A DNA stretch of 64,000 nucleotides from the NCBI RefSeq assembly GCF_900111745.1, contig NZ_FOIJ01000004.1, positions 434,001 to 498,000 of the forward strand, in the 5' to 3' direction. Below the pieces are notes generated by a model. That model ran no database searches. It saw only the letters and a list, made by a program, of their open reading frames with translations, and was not told the DNA's origin. The DNA is from Stigmatella erecta. GTDB taxonomy: Bacteria > Myxococcota > Myxococcia > Myxococcales > Myxococcaceae. Both the position numbers and the translations under genes were made by a program. Shown in pieces: positions 7,847-19,551 of this stretch (position 1 is the first letter of the stretch; every line of letters begins with the position of its first letter).

Positions 7847-8704
7847 TTAGCGGCGGAGCGCCACGGCGACGGTGTCCGCCAGCGGCGTGGTCGCCCGCCC
7901 GATGAGGCGCTTCAGCGTTCCCGACGTCTCGTTCAGCTCTCCCCGCGCGGCGCCCACATGCGAGTCCACCAGGAGGCCGACGAAGTGCGCGGGCACGCCG
8001 GCGTGGATCAGGACATTCTGGTACTGCTCCGGCGGCAGATCCTTGTAGACGATGGGCTTGCCCGTCTGGCGTGCCACCTCGGAGGCCAGCTCGGCCAGCG
8101 TGACCGGGGCGTCACCCCCCAGCTCGTAGACCTTGTTCTCGTGCCCCTCGCTGGTGAGCACCGCCACCGCGGCCGCCGCATAGTCCGCCCGGGCGGCGAT
8201 GGCGATGCGGCCCTCGCCCGAGCTTCCCAGGAGGGCGCCGTGTTGCAGGGCGGGCGCGAGGTTCCCGGTGTAGTTCTCCGTGTACCAGCCGTTGCGCAGG
8301 AAGACGAACGGGATGCCCGAGGCGCGGATCAGCTCCTCGGTGGCCCTGTGCTCTGTCGCCAGGGCCAAGCCCGACGTGTCGGCGCGCAGGATGCTCGTAT
8401 AGACCAGCAGGCGGACCCCTGCCTTCTTGGCCGCGCTCACCACGGCCTGGTGTTGGTCCACCCGCCGCTGGCCGGCATCGCTGGAGGAGATGAACAGGAT
8501 CTTCTCCACCCCGGCGAAGGCCGCCTCCAGCGTGTCCGGCTGGCTGTAGTCCGCCTGGCGCACCTGGATGCCGCGCGCCGCGAAGTCAGCGGCCTTGGCC
8601 GGGTTGCGGACCGCGACGGCGAGCTGCTGGGCTGGGACCTTCTTGAGCAAGCCCTCGACGGCGAGGCGTCCGAGGTGTCCGGTGGCTGCGGTGACGAGAA
8701 TCAT
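7847..8704 (-). CDS. NmrA/QorB-like NAD(P)H-binding reductase
   Basis: 285 residues starting at MILVTAATGHLGRLAVEGL, the NAD(P)-binding G-x-x-G-x-x-G region (TAATGHLG). Later segments FISSSDAGQRRVDQHQAVV and LRNGWYTENYTGNL match the atypical short-chain NmrA-like proteins, in particular QorB/YtfG, which reduces quinones with NAD(P)H. The start at 8704 is chosen because it places the Rossmann motif at the N-terminus. It is transcribed away from an HxlR regulator gene with a 109-bp shared promoter region, the arrangement seen for ytfG/ytfH. It likely protects against quinone or electrophile stress, repressed by the neighbour. Confidence 0.8.
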   Translation of the reverse strand: MILVTAATGHLGRLAVEGLLKKVPAQQLAVAVRNPAKAADFAARGIQVRQADYSQPDTLEAAFAGVEKILFISSSDAGQRRVDQHQAVVSAAKKAGVRLLVYTSILRADTSGLALATEHRATEELIRASGIPFVFLRNGWYTENYTGNLAPALQHGALLGSSGEGRIAIAARADYAAAAVAVLTSEGHENKVYELGGDAPVTLAELASEVARQTGKPIVYKDLPPEQYQNVLIHAGVPAHFVGLLVDSHVGAARGELNETSGTLKRLIGRATTPLADTVAVALRR

Positions 8705-8781
8705 GACGGTTCGGCTCCCAGGGCCAGGCCCTGTTGGTGGATGGGCGAGACCCATTACCCATAACGCCGACACTAACTGTT

Positions 8782-8803
8782 GGTAAGTACCTACCTTGAG
8801 GTA
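8782..8803. promoter_or_regulatory. Candidate operator for the divergent QorB-like/HxlR pair
   Basis: Two overlapping dyads lie in the shared promoter region: GGTAAGTACCTACC at 8782-8795 (one mismatched pair) and TACCTTGAGGTA at 8792-8803 (TACC/GGTA arms). They sit directly upstream of the HxlR start and overlap its purine-rich ribosome site region. HxlR dimers usually bind such GGTA/TACC dyads, so repression of both genes from here is plausible. Confidence 0.45.
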
Positions 8804-8813
8804 AGCTACTGTC

Positions 8814-9224
8814 ATGACAGTGAGTAAGCGCGGACGGCACCTGGCCCGGGCCATGGCGAATCGGCAGTTGCAGCGGGGAAACCTCGATGCAGAGGAGTGC
8901 CCTTCGCGGGGGGTGCTCGAACACGTGACGAGCCGCTGGGGCGTGCTGGTGCTGGTGGCCCTGCTGGACGGCACGCACCGCTTCAGCGAGCTGCGGCGCA
9001 AGGTGGCCGGGGTGAGCGAGAAGATGCTGGCGCAGACCCTCCACCAACTGGAGGAGGATGGGTTCGTGCTGCGCGAAGTCTATCCGGTCATTCCTCCCCG
9101 GGTGGACTACAGCCTCACGCCCCTGGGCCAGGAGGTGGCCGGCCAGGTGGAGGGGCTCACCGACTGGATCGAAGAGAACCTGCCCCGCGTGCTGGAGGCC
9201 CGGGCGCGCCAGAAGGCCCGGTGA
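8814..9224 (+). CDS. HxlR-family winged-helix regulator
   Basis: 136 residues, usual for HxlR proteins. The signature Cys region (EECPSRGVL, Cys about residue 28) precedes the HxlR fold: SRWGVLVLVALLDG, RFSELRRKVAGVSEKMLAQTLHQLEEDGFVLREV and the wing VDYSLTPLGQ. The single conserved N-terminal Cys is the redox-sensing residue in QorR/HypR-type members. It is divergent from a QorB-like reductase, so it is most likely a thiol-responsive repressor of that gene and itself. GAGGTAAG upstream serves as ribosome site. Confidence 0.88.
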   Translation: MTVSKRGRHLARAMANRQLQRGNLDAEECPSRGVLEHVTSRWGVLVLVALLDGTHRFSELRRKVAGVSEKMLAQTLHQLEEDGFVLREVYPVIPPRVDYSLTPLGQEVAGQVEGLTDWIEENLPRVLEARARQKAR

Positions 9225-9228
9225 GCCG

Positions 9229-12855
<3,627 letters not shown>

Positions 12856-12982
12856 GCGGAGGCCTCGACGGCGCCCACCGTAGCGAGGCCGCCCGCCCCG
12901 GGCAAAGCCACCGCCCCGGCGGGCGATGGCTCATCAACACAATGTGGCCTCAGGTGGGAGCGCCTGGCCGGCGGCCCCTGGC

Positions 12983-13888
12983 TCAGGCCAGAAGATCTTT
13001 CAGGGCTCCCTCCAGGCGGGGGTGGCGGAAGGAGAAGCCCGCCTCGGTGAGGCGCTGGGGCAGCACCCGCTGGCCGTTGAGCATGAGCACGGCGCCCTCG
13101 CCCACGGCCGCCTTCAGGACGAAGGCGGGGATGGCCATCACCGAGGGGCGCCCCAGCACGTGGGCCAGGGTGTGGGCGAACTCGGCGTTGGTGACGGGCT
13201 CCGGCGCGGCGATGTTGAAGGGCCCCTCCAGCTCCGGGTGCTCCAGGAGGAACCGGAGCGCGGCCACCTGATCCGCCCGGTGCACCCAGCTCACGTACTG
13301 CTGGCCCGAGCCCACCCGGCCCCCCGCGCCCAGGCGGAAGGGGGGCAGCAGGGCGTGCAGGGCGCCCCCTTCCGGGTGCAGCACCATGCCGATCCGCGCC
13401 AGCGCCGTGGAGATGCCCGCCTCGCGCGCCCGCAGCGCCTGGGCCTCCCACGCCACGCACACCTGGGCGAGGAAGTCGTCGCCCGCGGGGCTGTCCTCGG
13501 TGTAGGGCGTGGAGGACAGGTGGCTGCCGTAGTGGCCCACCGCCGAGCCGCACACGAAGCGCTTCACCGTGCCCGCGGCGCGCATGGCCTCCACCAGGTG
13601 GCGCGTGCCCTGCGTGCGGCTGTCCCGGATGCGCTGCTTGCTCTCCGCGTTCCAGCGCTGGAGCAGCGAGGCGCCGGCCAGGTACACCACCGCCTCCGCG
13701 CCCGCGAGCGCCTCGGGCGGCAGCGGCGCCTCGGCGTGGAAGACGGCCCCCGTCACCCCCGGCGGCAGCCGGGCGAGGCTTTGTTCAACGTTGCGCACCA
13801 GGACGTGGACGGTGTGCCCATGTTCCAACAAACCTTGAACAAGGGCGGTGCCGAGAAACCCGTTGGCTCCGGTGATGGCGACCTTCAT
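12983..13888 (-). CDS. TIGR01777-type NAD-dependent epimerase/dehydratase (YfcH-like)
   Basis: 301 residues. MKVAITGANGFLGTALVQ is the Rossmann nucleotide-binding start. SLLQRWNAESKQRIRDSR and FVCGSAVGHYG are the family hallmarks, and the C-terminus carries VPAFVLKAAVGEGA-like (IPAFVLKAAVGEGAVLMLNG) and QRVLPQRLTEAGFSF. Proteins of this family (YfcH, SulA-type) are short-chain NAD(P)-binding enzymes with unsettled substrates. The gene overlaps the stop of the preceding thioredoxin-fold gene by four bases (ATGA), so the two form an operon. Confidence 0.88.
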   Translation of the reverse strand: MKVAITGANGFLGTALVQGLLEHGHTVHVLVRNVEQSLARLPPGVTGAVFHAEAPLPPEALAGAEAVVYLAGASLLQRWNAESKQRIRDSRTQGTRHLVEAMRAAGTVKRFVCGSAVGHYGSHLSSTPYTEDSPAGDDFLAQVCVAWEAQALRAREAGISTALARIGMVLHPEGGALHALLPPFRLGAGGRVGSGQQYVSWVHRADQVAALRFLLEHPELEGPFNIAAPEPVTNAEFAHTLAHVLGRPSVMAIPAFVLKAAVGEGAVLMLNGQRVLPQRLTEAGFSFRHPRLEGALKDLLA

Positions 13889-14433
13889 TGATGTGCCTCC
13901 GTCCCCAGCTTGACACCCACCAGCTGTGCCAGGAGCGCGAGGAACAGCTCCACCTCCTTGTCCGCCATGCGGCCCGAGTACCGGTAGAGGAGGTTGCCCT
14001 CCGCATCCAGGAGCAGGACGTTGGAGGTCTTCATGGGCAGCTTCCAGGGCGCCGCGCCCAGGGTGCCTTCCAGATCCACCAGGATGGGCACCCCGGTCTT
14101 CTTCTCCTCATCCTTCACGTAGGACAGGGCGATCTGCCGGGCGGGAAAGAAGTTGAATTTCTCCAGGTTGGCCACGGCCACCACCCAGGCCGAGTCCATG
14201 AGCTCCCGCTCGCGTGCCAGCTCGAAGAGCCGCTCCTTGAGCGGGGCATTCAAGCGCACCGAGTCCTTGTCCTCGTAGAACAGGATAACGGGCTTTCCCC
14301 GCCAGTGGGACAGGCGCACGGGCTCTCCGTCCGAGCGCTTCAAGGTCGCATCCACTGCCCCGGAAGGCTGCTGGGCACGCGCGCCCCCCGTGACCAGGGT
14401 CATCGCCAACGCCGTCGTGAGCCATGTCTTCAT
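13885..14433 (-). CDS. Exported thioredoxin-fold protein
   Basis: 182 residues from the ATG at 14433, preceded by AAAGGAAC; this start gives a clean signal peptide (MKTWLTTALAMTLVTGGARA) that longer forms would bury. The mature protein (AVDATLKRSDGEPVRLSHWRGKPVILFYEDKD) resembles the peroxiredoxin/YtfJ-like branch of the thioredoxin fold. It has no Cys pair at the usual redox site, so a binding or structural role is possible. It is co-transcribed with the downstream epimerase and diverges from crtE, sharing a 115-bp promoter region. Confidence 0.75.
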   Translation of the reverse strand: MKTWLTTALAMTLVTGGARAQQPSGAVDATLKRSDGEPVRLSHWRGKPVILFYEDKDSVRLNAPLKERLFELARERELMDSAWVVAVANLEKFNFFPARQIALSYVKDEEKKTGVPILVDLEGTLGAAPWKLPMKTSNVLLLDAEGNLLYRYSGRMADKEVELFLALLAQLVGVKLGTEAHQ

Positions 14434-14477
14434 GGGAGTTCCTTTGAACAAAGGTGCAACAAACCCTGAACATAGTC

Positions 14478-14506
14478 TTGACAAGATGTGTGCGCAAACA
14501 TTGCCT
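14478..14506 (+). promoter_or_regulatory. Candidate crt operon promoter with near-perfect palindrome
   Basis: TTGACA at 14478-14483 is a consensus -35 box. Immediately downstream, ATGTGTGCGCAAACAT at 14486-14501 is a 16-bp palindrome with one mismatched pair, placed where a repressor would block polymerase. The -10 region is weak. In Myxococcus xanthus the homologous carB promoter is repressed by CarA and CarH through palindromes around the -35 region, so this is a plausible binding site. Assignment to CarA/CarH is inference. Confidence 0.4.
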
Positions 14507-14548
14507 CTGAGGCGAAACGCTCCCACATGGGGGGTGGAGGATGGCGCC

Positions 14549-15649
14549 ATGGCTCAGGTGTTCCCGTCGGTGGCTGCTCCCGTGGTGGCGCCTGCTCAGG
14601 GGCTGGCCCGGCCAGACCTGACGTGGCTCCAGCTCGTCCAGGGGCAAATCGAAGCGTCGCTGGCCGAGCTGTTCGAGCTGCCGGACGAGGCGGCGTTGGA
14701 CCCCCGGTGGACGCAGGCCATGGCGCGCACGCGGGACTACACCTTGCGGCCTGCCAAGCGCTTGCGCCCCGCGCTGGTGGTCGCGGGCTACAGCCTGGCG
14801 CGGGGCACCACGGGCGTGCCCGCGGGGCTGTGGCAGTTCGCGGCCGGGTTGGAGCTGCTCCATACCTTTCTCCTCGTTCATGACGATGTGGCGGACCGGG
14901 CCGACTTGCGCCGAGGGGGCGCGGCGCTGCACCACCTGCTGGCCCCCGGCCGGGCGGGCGAGGACCTGGCGGTGGTGGTGGGGGACCACCTCTTCGCCCG
15001 GGCCATGGAGGCCATGCTGGGCTCGGGCCTCCAGGGGGCCGCGAAGGCCTGCCAGTACTACCTGGCGGTCTGCCGCCACACGGCGGCCGGGCAGTACCTG
15101 GATCTGGACCTGTCGCGGGCGGCGCTGGCGGAGGTGGGGCTCTTCCAGGCGCTGCGCGTGGCCCACCTGAAGACGGCGCGCTACGGCTTCTGCGCCCCGC
15201 TGGTGTGCGGGGCCATGCTGGCGGAGGCCGGCGAGGAGCTGTGCCAGGGGCTGGAGCGGGTGGGGCGCTACGGGGGGCTGGCCTACCAGCTCCGGGACGA
15301 TGTGCTCGGCCTGTTCGGGGACGCGCGCATGTCGGGCAAGGCCGGCGACAGTGACTTCTGCCAGGGCAAGCGCACCTTCCCGGTGCTGGCCGCGTACGCG
15401 CGCGCCAACACCGAGGCGCGCGCGGAGCTGGAGCGGCTGTGGGCGCTGCCGGCGCAGGAGAAGGACGAGGCGGCGCTCGCGCGGGCCCGGGAGCTGGTGG
15501 AGCGGTGGGGGGGCCGTGCCGCGTGTGAGCGCATGGTGGAGCGCTCCTCGCGCGCGGCGCGCGGGGCCCTGAGGGCTTTGCCCGAAGGCGGCGGGATGCG
15601 CGAGCTGCTGGACAACCTTATCACCCGGCTGGCGCACCGTGCCGCATAA
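14549..15649 (+). CDS. crtE: Geranylgeranyl diphosphate synthase, carotenoid type
   Basis: 366 residues from the ATG at 14549, with GGAGG just upstream. It shows the trans-prenyltransferase signatures: AKRLRPALVVAGYSL, the first Asp-rich motif in LLVHDDVADRADLRRG and the second in YQLRDDVLGLFGD. The enzyme condenses isopentenyl diphosphate with allylic diphosphates to C20 GGPP, the precursor of phytoene. As the first gene of an eleven-gene run with stop/start overlaps, it sets entry into carotenoid synthesis. The same position is held by crtE in the M. xanthus carB-carA cluster. Regulation is probably by the CarA/CarH repressors encoded downstream. Confidence 0.93.
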   Translation: MAQVFPSVAAPVVAPAQGLARPDLTWLQLVQGQIEASLAELFELPDEAALDPRWTQAMARTRDYTLRPAKRLRPALVVAGYSLARGTTGVPAGLWQFAAGLELLHTFLLVHDDVADRADLRRGGAALHHLLAPGRAGEDLAVVVGDHLFARAMEAMLGSGLQGAAKACQYYLAVCRHTAAGQYLDLDLSRAALAEVGLFQALRVAHLKTARYGFCAPLVCGAMLAEAGEELCQGLERVGRYGGLAYQLRDDVLGLFGDARMSGKAGDSDFCQGKRTFPVLAAYARANTEARAELERLWALPAQEKDEAALARARELVERWGGRAACERMVERSSRAARGALRALPEGGGMRELLDNLITRLAHRAA

Positions 15650-15659
15650 GGAACCCACC

Positions 15660-17216
15660 ATGGGCATCGAGCAAGGCAGCAGGCCGGCGGCGGTGGTGGT
15701 GGGCGCCGGCGTAGGGGGGCTTGCCGCCGCGGCGCGGCTCGCGCGTCAGGGGTTCGACGTGCAGCTCTTCGAGAAGACGGATGGGCCGGGGGGCCGCTGC
15801 GCCCAGCTGAAGGTGGACGGCTTCACCTGGGACATGGGCCCCACCATCGTGCTGATGCCGGAGGTCTTCGAGGAGACGTTCCGCGCGCTGGGCCGCCGCA
15901 TCGAGGACTACCTGACGCTGATGCGGTGCAAGACGAACTACCGCATCCACTTCCGGGACGGCTCGGACGTCACCTTCACCTCCGAGCTGTGCGCCATGGG
16001 CCAGGAGCTGGAGCGCATTGAGCCGGGCAGCTTCGAGCGCTACCTGGCCTTCATGGCCCAGGGGCGCGTGCAGTACCGCACCAGCCTGGACCACCTGGTG
16101 GGGCGCAACTACGCGGGCATCGCCGACTACTTCTCGCCCGGGGTGCTGGCGAAGATCTTCAAGGTCCGCGCCCACCGCCGCATGTACGCGGACGTCAGCC
16201 GCTACTTCCAGGACGAGCGGCTGCGCGCGGCGATGACGTTCCAGACGATGTACCTGGGCGTCTCGCCGTTCGCCTCGCCGGCGGTGTACGGGCTGCTGCC
16301 CTTCACGGAGCTGGGCGTGGGCATCTGGTTCCCTCAAGGGGGCCTGTACGCCATTCCCCTGGCGCTGGAGCGCGTGGCGCGCGAGGAGGGCGTGCGGCTG
16401 CACTATGGCGCCCCCGTGCGGCGCATCCTCACCGAGGGCGCGCGCGCCACGGGCGTGGAGCTGGAGGGGGGCCGGGTGGTGCGGGCCGACGTGGTGCTGT
16501 GCAACGCGGACCTGCCCTACGTGTACGACAAGCTCCTGGAGGGGGCGCCCACCTCGCTCAAGCGCAAGGACTCGCTGCGCTACACCTCCAGCGGCTACAT
16601 GCTCTACCTGGGGCTGAAGAAGCGCTACGAGGGGTTGGATCAGCACACGGTGGTGTTCGGCCGGGACTACCGCGGCTCGTTCGACGACATCTTCGAGCGC
16701 TTCCGCGTGCCGGCCGACCCGAGCTTCTACCTCAACATTCCCTCGCGCCTGGACCCCAGCCTGGCGCCGCCGGGCAAGGACGGGCTGTACGTGCTGGTGC
16801 CGGTGCCGCGCCAGCACCCCACCGTGGACTGGAAGGTGGAGGGGCCGCGGGTGCGGGCGCAGGTGTTCCAGCGCCTGGCGGAGCTGGGCTACCCGGAGCT
16901 GGAGCGGGACGTGGAGGTGGAGCGCGTCTTCACCCCGGATGACTGGGCCTCCTCCTTCAACCTGATGCACGGCAGTGCGTTCGGGCTGGCGCAGAACTTT
17001 TTCCAGATCGGCCCCTTCCGGCCCTCCAACCAGGACGCGCGCGTGAAAAACCTCTTCTTCGTGGGGGCGTCCACGCAACCTGGGACGGGCCTGCCCACGG
17101 TGCTCATCTCCGCGCGGCTGGTGGTGGAGCGCATGCTGGCATGGGCTCAGCAGGGCCAGCTCTCCCTTGCCCCGCGGCCGTCTGCTCCCCCGGCGGCGGT
17201 GGAGCTGGCGTCATGA
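15660..17216 (+). CDS. crtI: Phytoene desaturase
   Basis: 518 residues from the ATG at 15660 (AAGGA upstream). The N-terminal dinucleotide motif VVVGAGVGGLAAAARLARQG binds FAD. The substrate region has GGRCAQLKVDGFTWDMGPT, and the C-terminal carotenoid-desaturase signature is FVGASTQPGTGLPTVLISA. It introduces double bases of conjugation into phytoene on the way to lycopene-type products. M. xanthus uses two distinct CrtI enzymes in its cluster (CrtIa/CrtIb); this gene occupies the CrtIb-like second position. The stop overlaps the crtB start by four bases. Confidence 0.92.
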   Translation: MGIEQGSRPAAVVVGAGVGGLAAAARLARQGFDVQLFEKTDGPGGRCAQLKVDGFTWDMGPTIVLMPEVFEETFRALGRRIEDYLTLMRCKTNYRIHFRDGSDVTFTSELCAMGQELERIEPGSFERYLAFMAQGRVQYRTSLDHLVGRNYAGIADYFSPGVLAKIFKVRAHRRMYADVSRYFQDERLRAAMTFQTMYLGVSPFASPAVYGLLPFTELGVGIWFPQGGLYAIPLALERVAREEGVRLHYGAPVRRILTEGARATGVELEGGRVVRADVVLCNADLPYVYDKLLEGAPTSLKRKDSLRYTSSGYMLYLGLKKRYEGLDQHTVVFGRDYRGSFDDIFERFRVPADPSFYLNIPSRLDPSLAPPGKDGLYVLVPVPRQHPTVDWKVEGPRVRAQVFQRLAELGYPELERDVEVERVFTPDDWASSFNLMHGSAFGLAQNFFQIGPFRPSNQDARVKNLFFVGASTQPGTGLPTVLISARLVVERMLAWAQQGQLSLAPRPSAPPAAVELAS

Positions 17217-18229
17217 ACTCGCACGAGGATGCGCGCCTGGTTGCCCGGGGCTACCGGCTGGCGCGCGCGGTGACGCGCCACCACGCCAAGAGCTTCTACT
17301 TCGCCTCGTACCTGCTGTTCGGCGAGCGGCGCAGGGCGGCATTCGCCCTGTACGCCTTCTGCCGGCGGCTGGACGACATGGTGGACGAGGGCGGCGCGGG
17401 CGTGGTGCCGGTGGACCTGAAGGCCCGGCTGGAGCGGGCGCGGCAGCGCGTGGCGGAGGTGTACCTGCCCATGCCGGAGCTGGCGGCGCCCGGGCTGGAG
17501 TCCCCCGCGCAGCGGCTGATGAGCGCCCAGGAGCAGTGCCCCTGGGACGAGGGCGAGTTCGCCGCCCTCAAGCACTGCATCCACCGCTTCCGGATTCCCG
17601 AGCAGCCCTTTCAGGATCTCATCTCCGGCATGGAGATGGACCTGACGAAGAGCCGCTACGCCACCTTCGAGGAGCTGGACCTGTACTGCTACCGCGTCGC
17701 CGGCGTGGTGGGGCTGATGCTCACCCCGGTGCTGGGGTGCATCGACGAGCGCGCCGCGGCCCACGCGGCGGACCTGGGCCGGGGCATGCAGCTCACCAAC
17801 ATTCTGCGCGACGTGCGCGAGGACCTGGAGCGCGGACGGGTGTATTTGCCCAGCTCGGAGCTGGCCTCCTTCGGGCTGTCCGAGGCGGACCTGTGGGCGG
17901 GCAAGACGGATGCGCGGTGGCGCGACTTCATGCGCTTTCAGGTTCACCGGGCGCGCGGCTACTACGCGAGCGCGGCCGCCGGGATTCCCTACCTCACGGG
18001 CCTGGGCAGCCGCCGCATGGTGCGGCTGATGGGCGGCATCTACGGGGACATCCTGCGCGTCATCGAGGAGCGGGACTACGACGTGTTCAGCGGGCGCGCG
18101 TACGTGCCGGGCCGCCGCAAGCTGGCGCTGGCGCTGGCGGCCTTCTCCCGGCCGGCGACGGTCCTGCCCTCACCGTTACCGGTGGGGGAGGCGCCCGCGC
18201 CGCTGCTTCCCACGAGGAGCCAGGGATGA
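17213..18229 (+). CDS. crtB: Phytoene synthase
   Basis: 338 residues from the ATG at 17213, which overlaps the crtI stop. The squalene/phytoene synthase motifs are present: ALYAFCRRLDDMVDEG (first Asp-rich site), YCYRVAGVVGLML and GMQLTNILRDVREDLERGR (second Asp-rich site). It joins two GGPP molecules into phytoene, the first committed carotenoid step. The C-terminus has a Pro-rich tail. Translation is probably coupled to crtI and to the following HMG-CoA reductase gene. Confidence 0.94.
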   Translation: MNSHEDARLVARGYRLARAVTRHHAKSFYFASYLLFGERRRAAFALYAFCRRLDDMVDEGGAGVVPVDLKARLERARQRVAEVYLPMPELAAPGLESPAQRLMSAQEQCPWDEGEFAALKHCIHRFRIPEQPFQDLISGMEMDLTKSRYATFEELDLYCYRVAGVVGLMLTPVLGCIDERAAAHAADLGRGMQLTNILRDVREDLERGRVYLPSSELASFGLSEADLWAGKTDARWRDFMRFQVHRARGYYASAAAGIPYLTGLGSRRMVRLMGGIYGDILRVIEERDYDVFSGRAYVPGRRKLALALAAFSRPATVLPSPLPVGEAPAPLLPTRSQG

Positions 18230-19551
18230 GTGACGACGCCGTGAAGCCGCTGGGAATTGCCCGCACCTCGCGCCTGTCGGGCTTCTACCGCGAGCCGATG
18301 GAGCGGCGCCGGTCCCGGCTGGTGGAGGCGCGCTGGCTGACGGCCCTGGAGGCCCGGGAGCTCGAGGGGCTGGGGGGCTTCGACGAGGCGTGCGCGGACG
18401 CGATGGTGGAGAACGTCATCGGCCTGCATGGCCTGCCGCTGGGCGTGGCGCTCAACTTCGTGGTGGATGGCCAGGCGCGGCTGGTGCCCATGGTGGTGGA
18501 GGAGCCCTCCATCATCGCCGCGGCGAGCTACGCGGCCCGGCTGTGCGCCGAAGGGGGCGGCTTCACCGTGTCCGCGGACGCGCCCATCACCACCGCCCAG
18601 GTGCAGCTGCTGGAGGTGCCCCGCCTGGAGGCGGCCGTGGCCACGCTGCAGAAGGAGGCTCCCGGGCTGCTGGATCGCGCCAACGCGCTGATGCCCTCCA
18701 TGTGCCAGCGCGGCGGCGGGGCGCGGGAGCTGGAGGTGCGCGTGCTGGATGCCACCACGCTGGTGGTGCACCTGCACGTGGACACGCGCGATGCGATGGG
18801 CGCCAACCTCGTCAACGGCCTGGCGGAGGCGCTGGCGCCCTGGCTGGGCGCGCTCACCGGGGCCCGGGTGGGGCTGAAGATCCTCACCAACCTGGCGGAC
18901 CGGCGCAAGGTGCGCGTGTGCGCGCGCGTGCCGCTCGAGGCGCTGGCCTCGGAGGGCTTCACGGACGGGGCGCAGGTGCTGGAGGGCATCCTCGCGGCGC
19001 AGCGCTTCGCGGAGCTGGACGTGTACCGCGCCGTCACCCACAACAAGGGGGTGATGAACGGCGTGGACGCGGTGCTGGTGGCGTGCGGCAATGACTGGCG
19101 CGCGGTGGAAGCGGGCGCCCACGCCTACGCGGCGCGCTCGGGCCGCTACCAGCCGCTCACGGCCTGGTGGCGCGAGCCGGACGGGGCGCTGGGCGGCGCG
19201 CTGGAGATGCCGCTGGCCACCTCCACCGTGGGGGGCGCGGCCCGCACGCACGCGGGCGTGCGCCGGGCGCTGAAGCTCGCGGGGACCACCCGCGCGGTGG
19301 AGCTGGCGGGGCTGGCGGCCGCGGCGGGGCTGGCCACGAACCTGGCGGCGCTCAAGGCGCTGTCCACCGAGGGCATCCAGCGGGGCCACATGTCGCTGCA
19401 CGCGCGGCGCGTGGCGGTGGAGGCCGGCGCGCGCGGCGAGCTGGTGGACATCGTCTCCGAGCGGCTGTCGCGCGAGCGCGTGTACCGGCCGGAGCGGGCG
19501 CGGGAGCTGCTCGATGGGGAGCTGGCGCCGCTCATGGGAGAGCCGGGATGA
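18226..19551 (+). CDS. Class II hydroxymethylglutaryl-CoA reductase
   Basis: 441 residues. ENVIGLHGLPLGVALNF (about 62-78) carries the class II active-site Glu. DAMGANLVNGL lies in the substrate/cofactor domain, HNKGVMNGVDAVLVACGND (about 271-289) supplies the catalytic Lys and Asp, and the C-terminal RGHMSLHARRVAVEAGA carries the catalytic His. Class II enzymes are best known as degradative (Pseudomonas mevalonii), but in a mevalonate-using organism they can make mevalonate. Placed between crtB and crtD with four-base overlaps on both sides, it most likely boosts isoprenoid supply when the carotenoid operon is on. Confidence 0.9.
   Translation: MSDDAVKPLGIARTSRLSGFYREPMERRRSRLVEARWLTALEARELEGLGGFDEACADAMVENVIGLHGLPLGVALNFVVDGQARLVPMVVEEPSIIAAASYAARLCAEGGGFTVSADAPITTAQVQLLEVPRLEAAVATLQKEAPGLLDRANALMPSMCQRGGGARELEVRVLDATTLVVHLHVDTRDAMGANLVNGLAEALAPWLGALTGARVGLKILTNLADRRKVRVCARVPLEALASEGFTDGAQVLEGILAAQRFAELDVYRAVTHNKGVMNGVDAVLVACGNDWRAVEAGAHAYAARSGRYQPLTAWWREPDGALGGALEMPLATSTVGGAARTHAGVRRALKLAGTTRAVELAGLAAAAGLATNLAALKALSTEGIQRGHMSLHARRVAVEAGARGELVDIVSERLSRERVYRPERARELLDGELAPLMGEPG

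Noticed and set aside
6689..8764. 691-codon open frame on the plus strand
   Set aside because: Antisense to the phosphoesterase and QorB-like genes, which have complete motifs; no motif in this frame.
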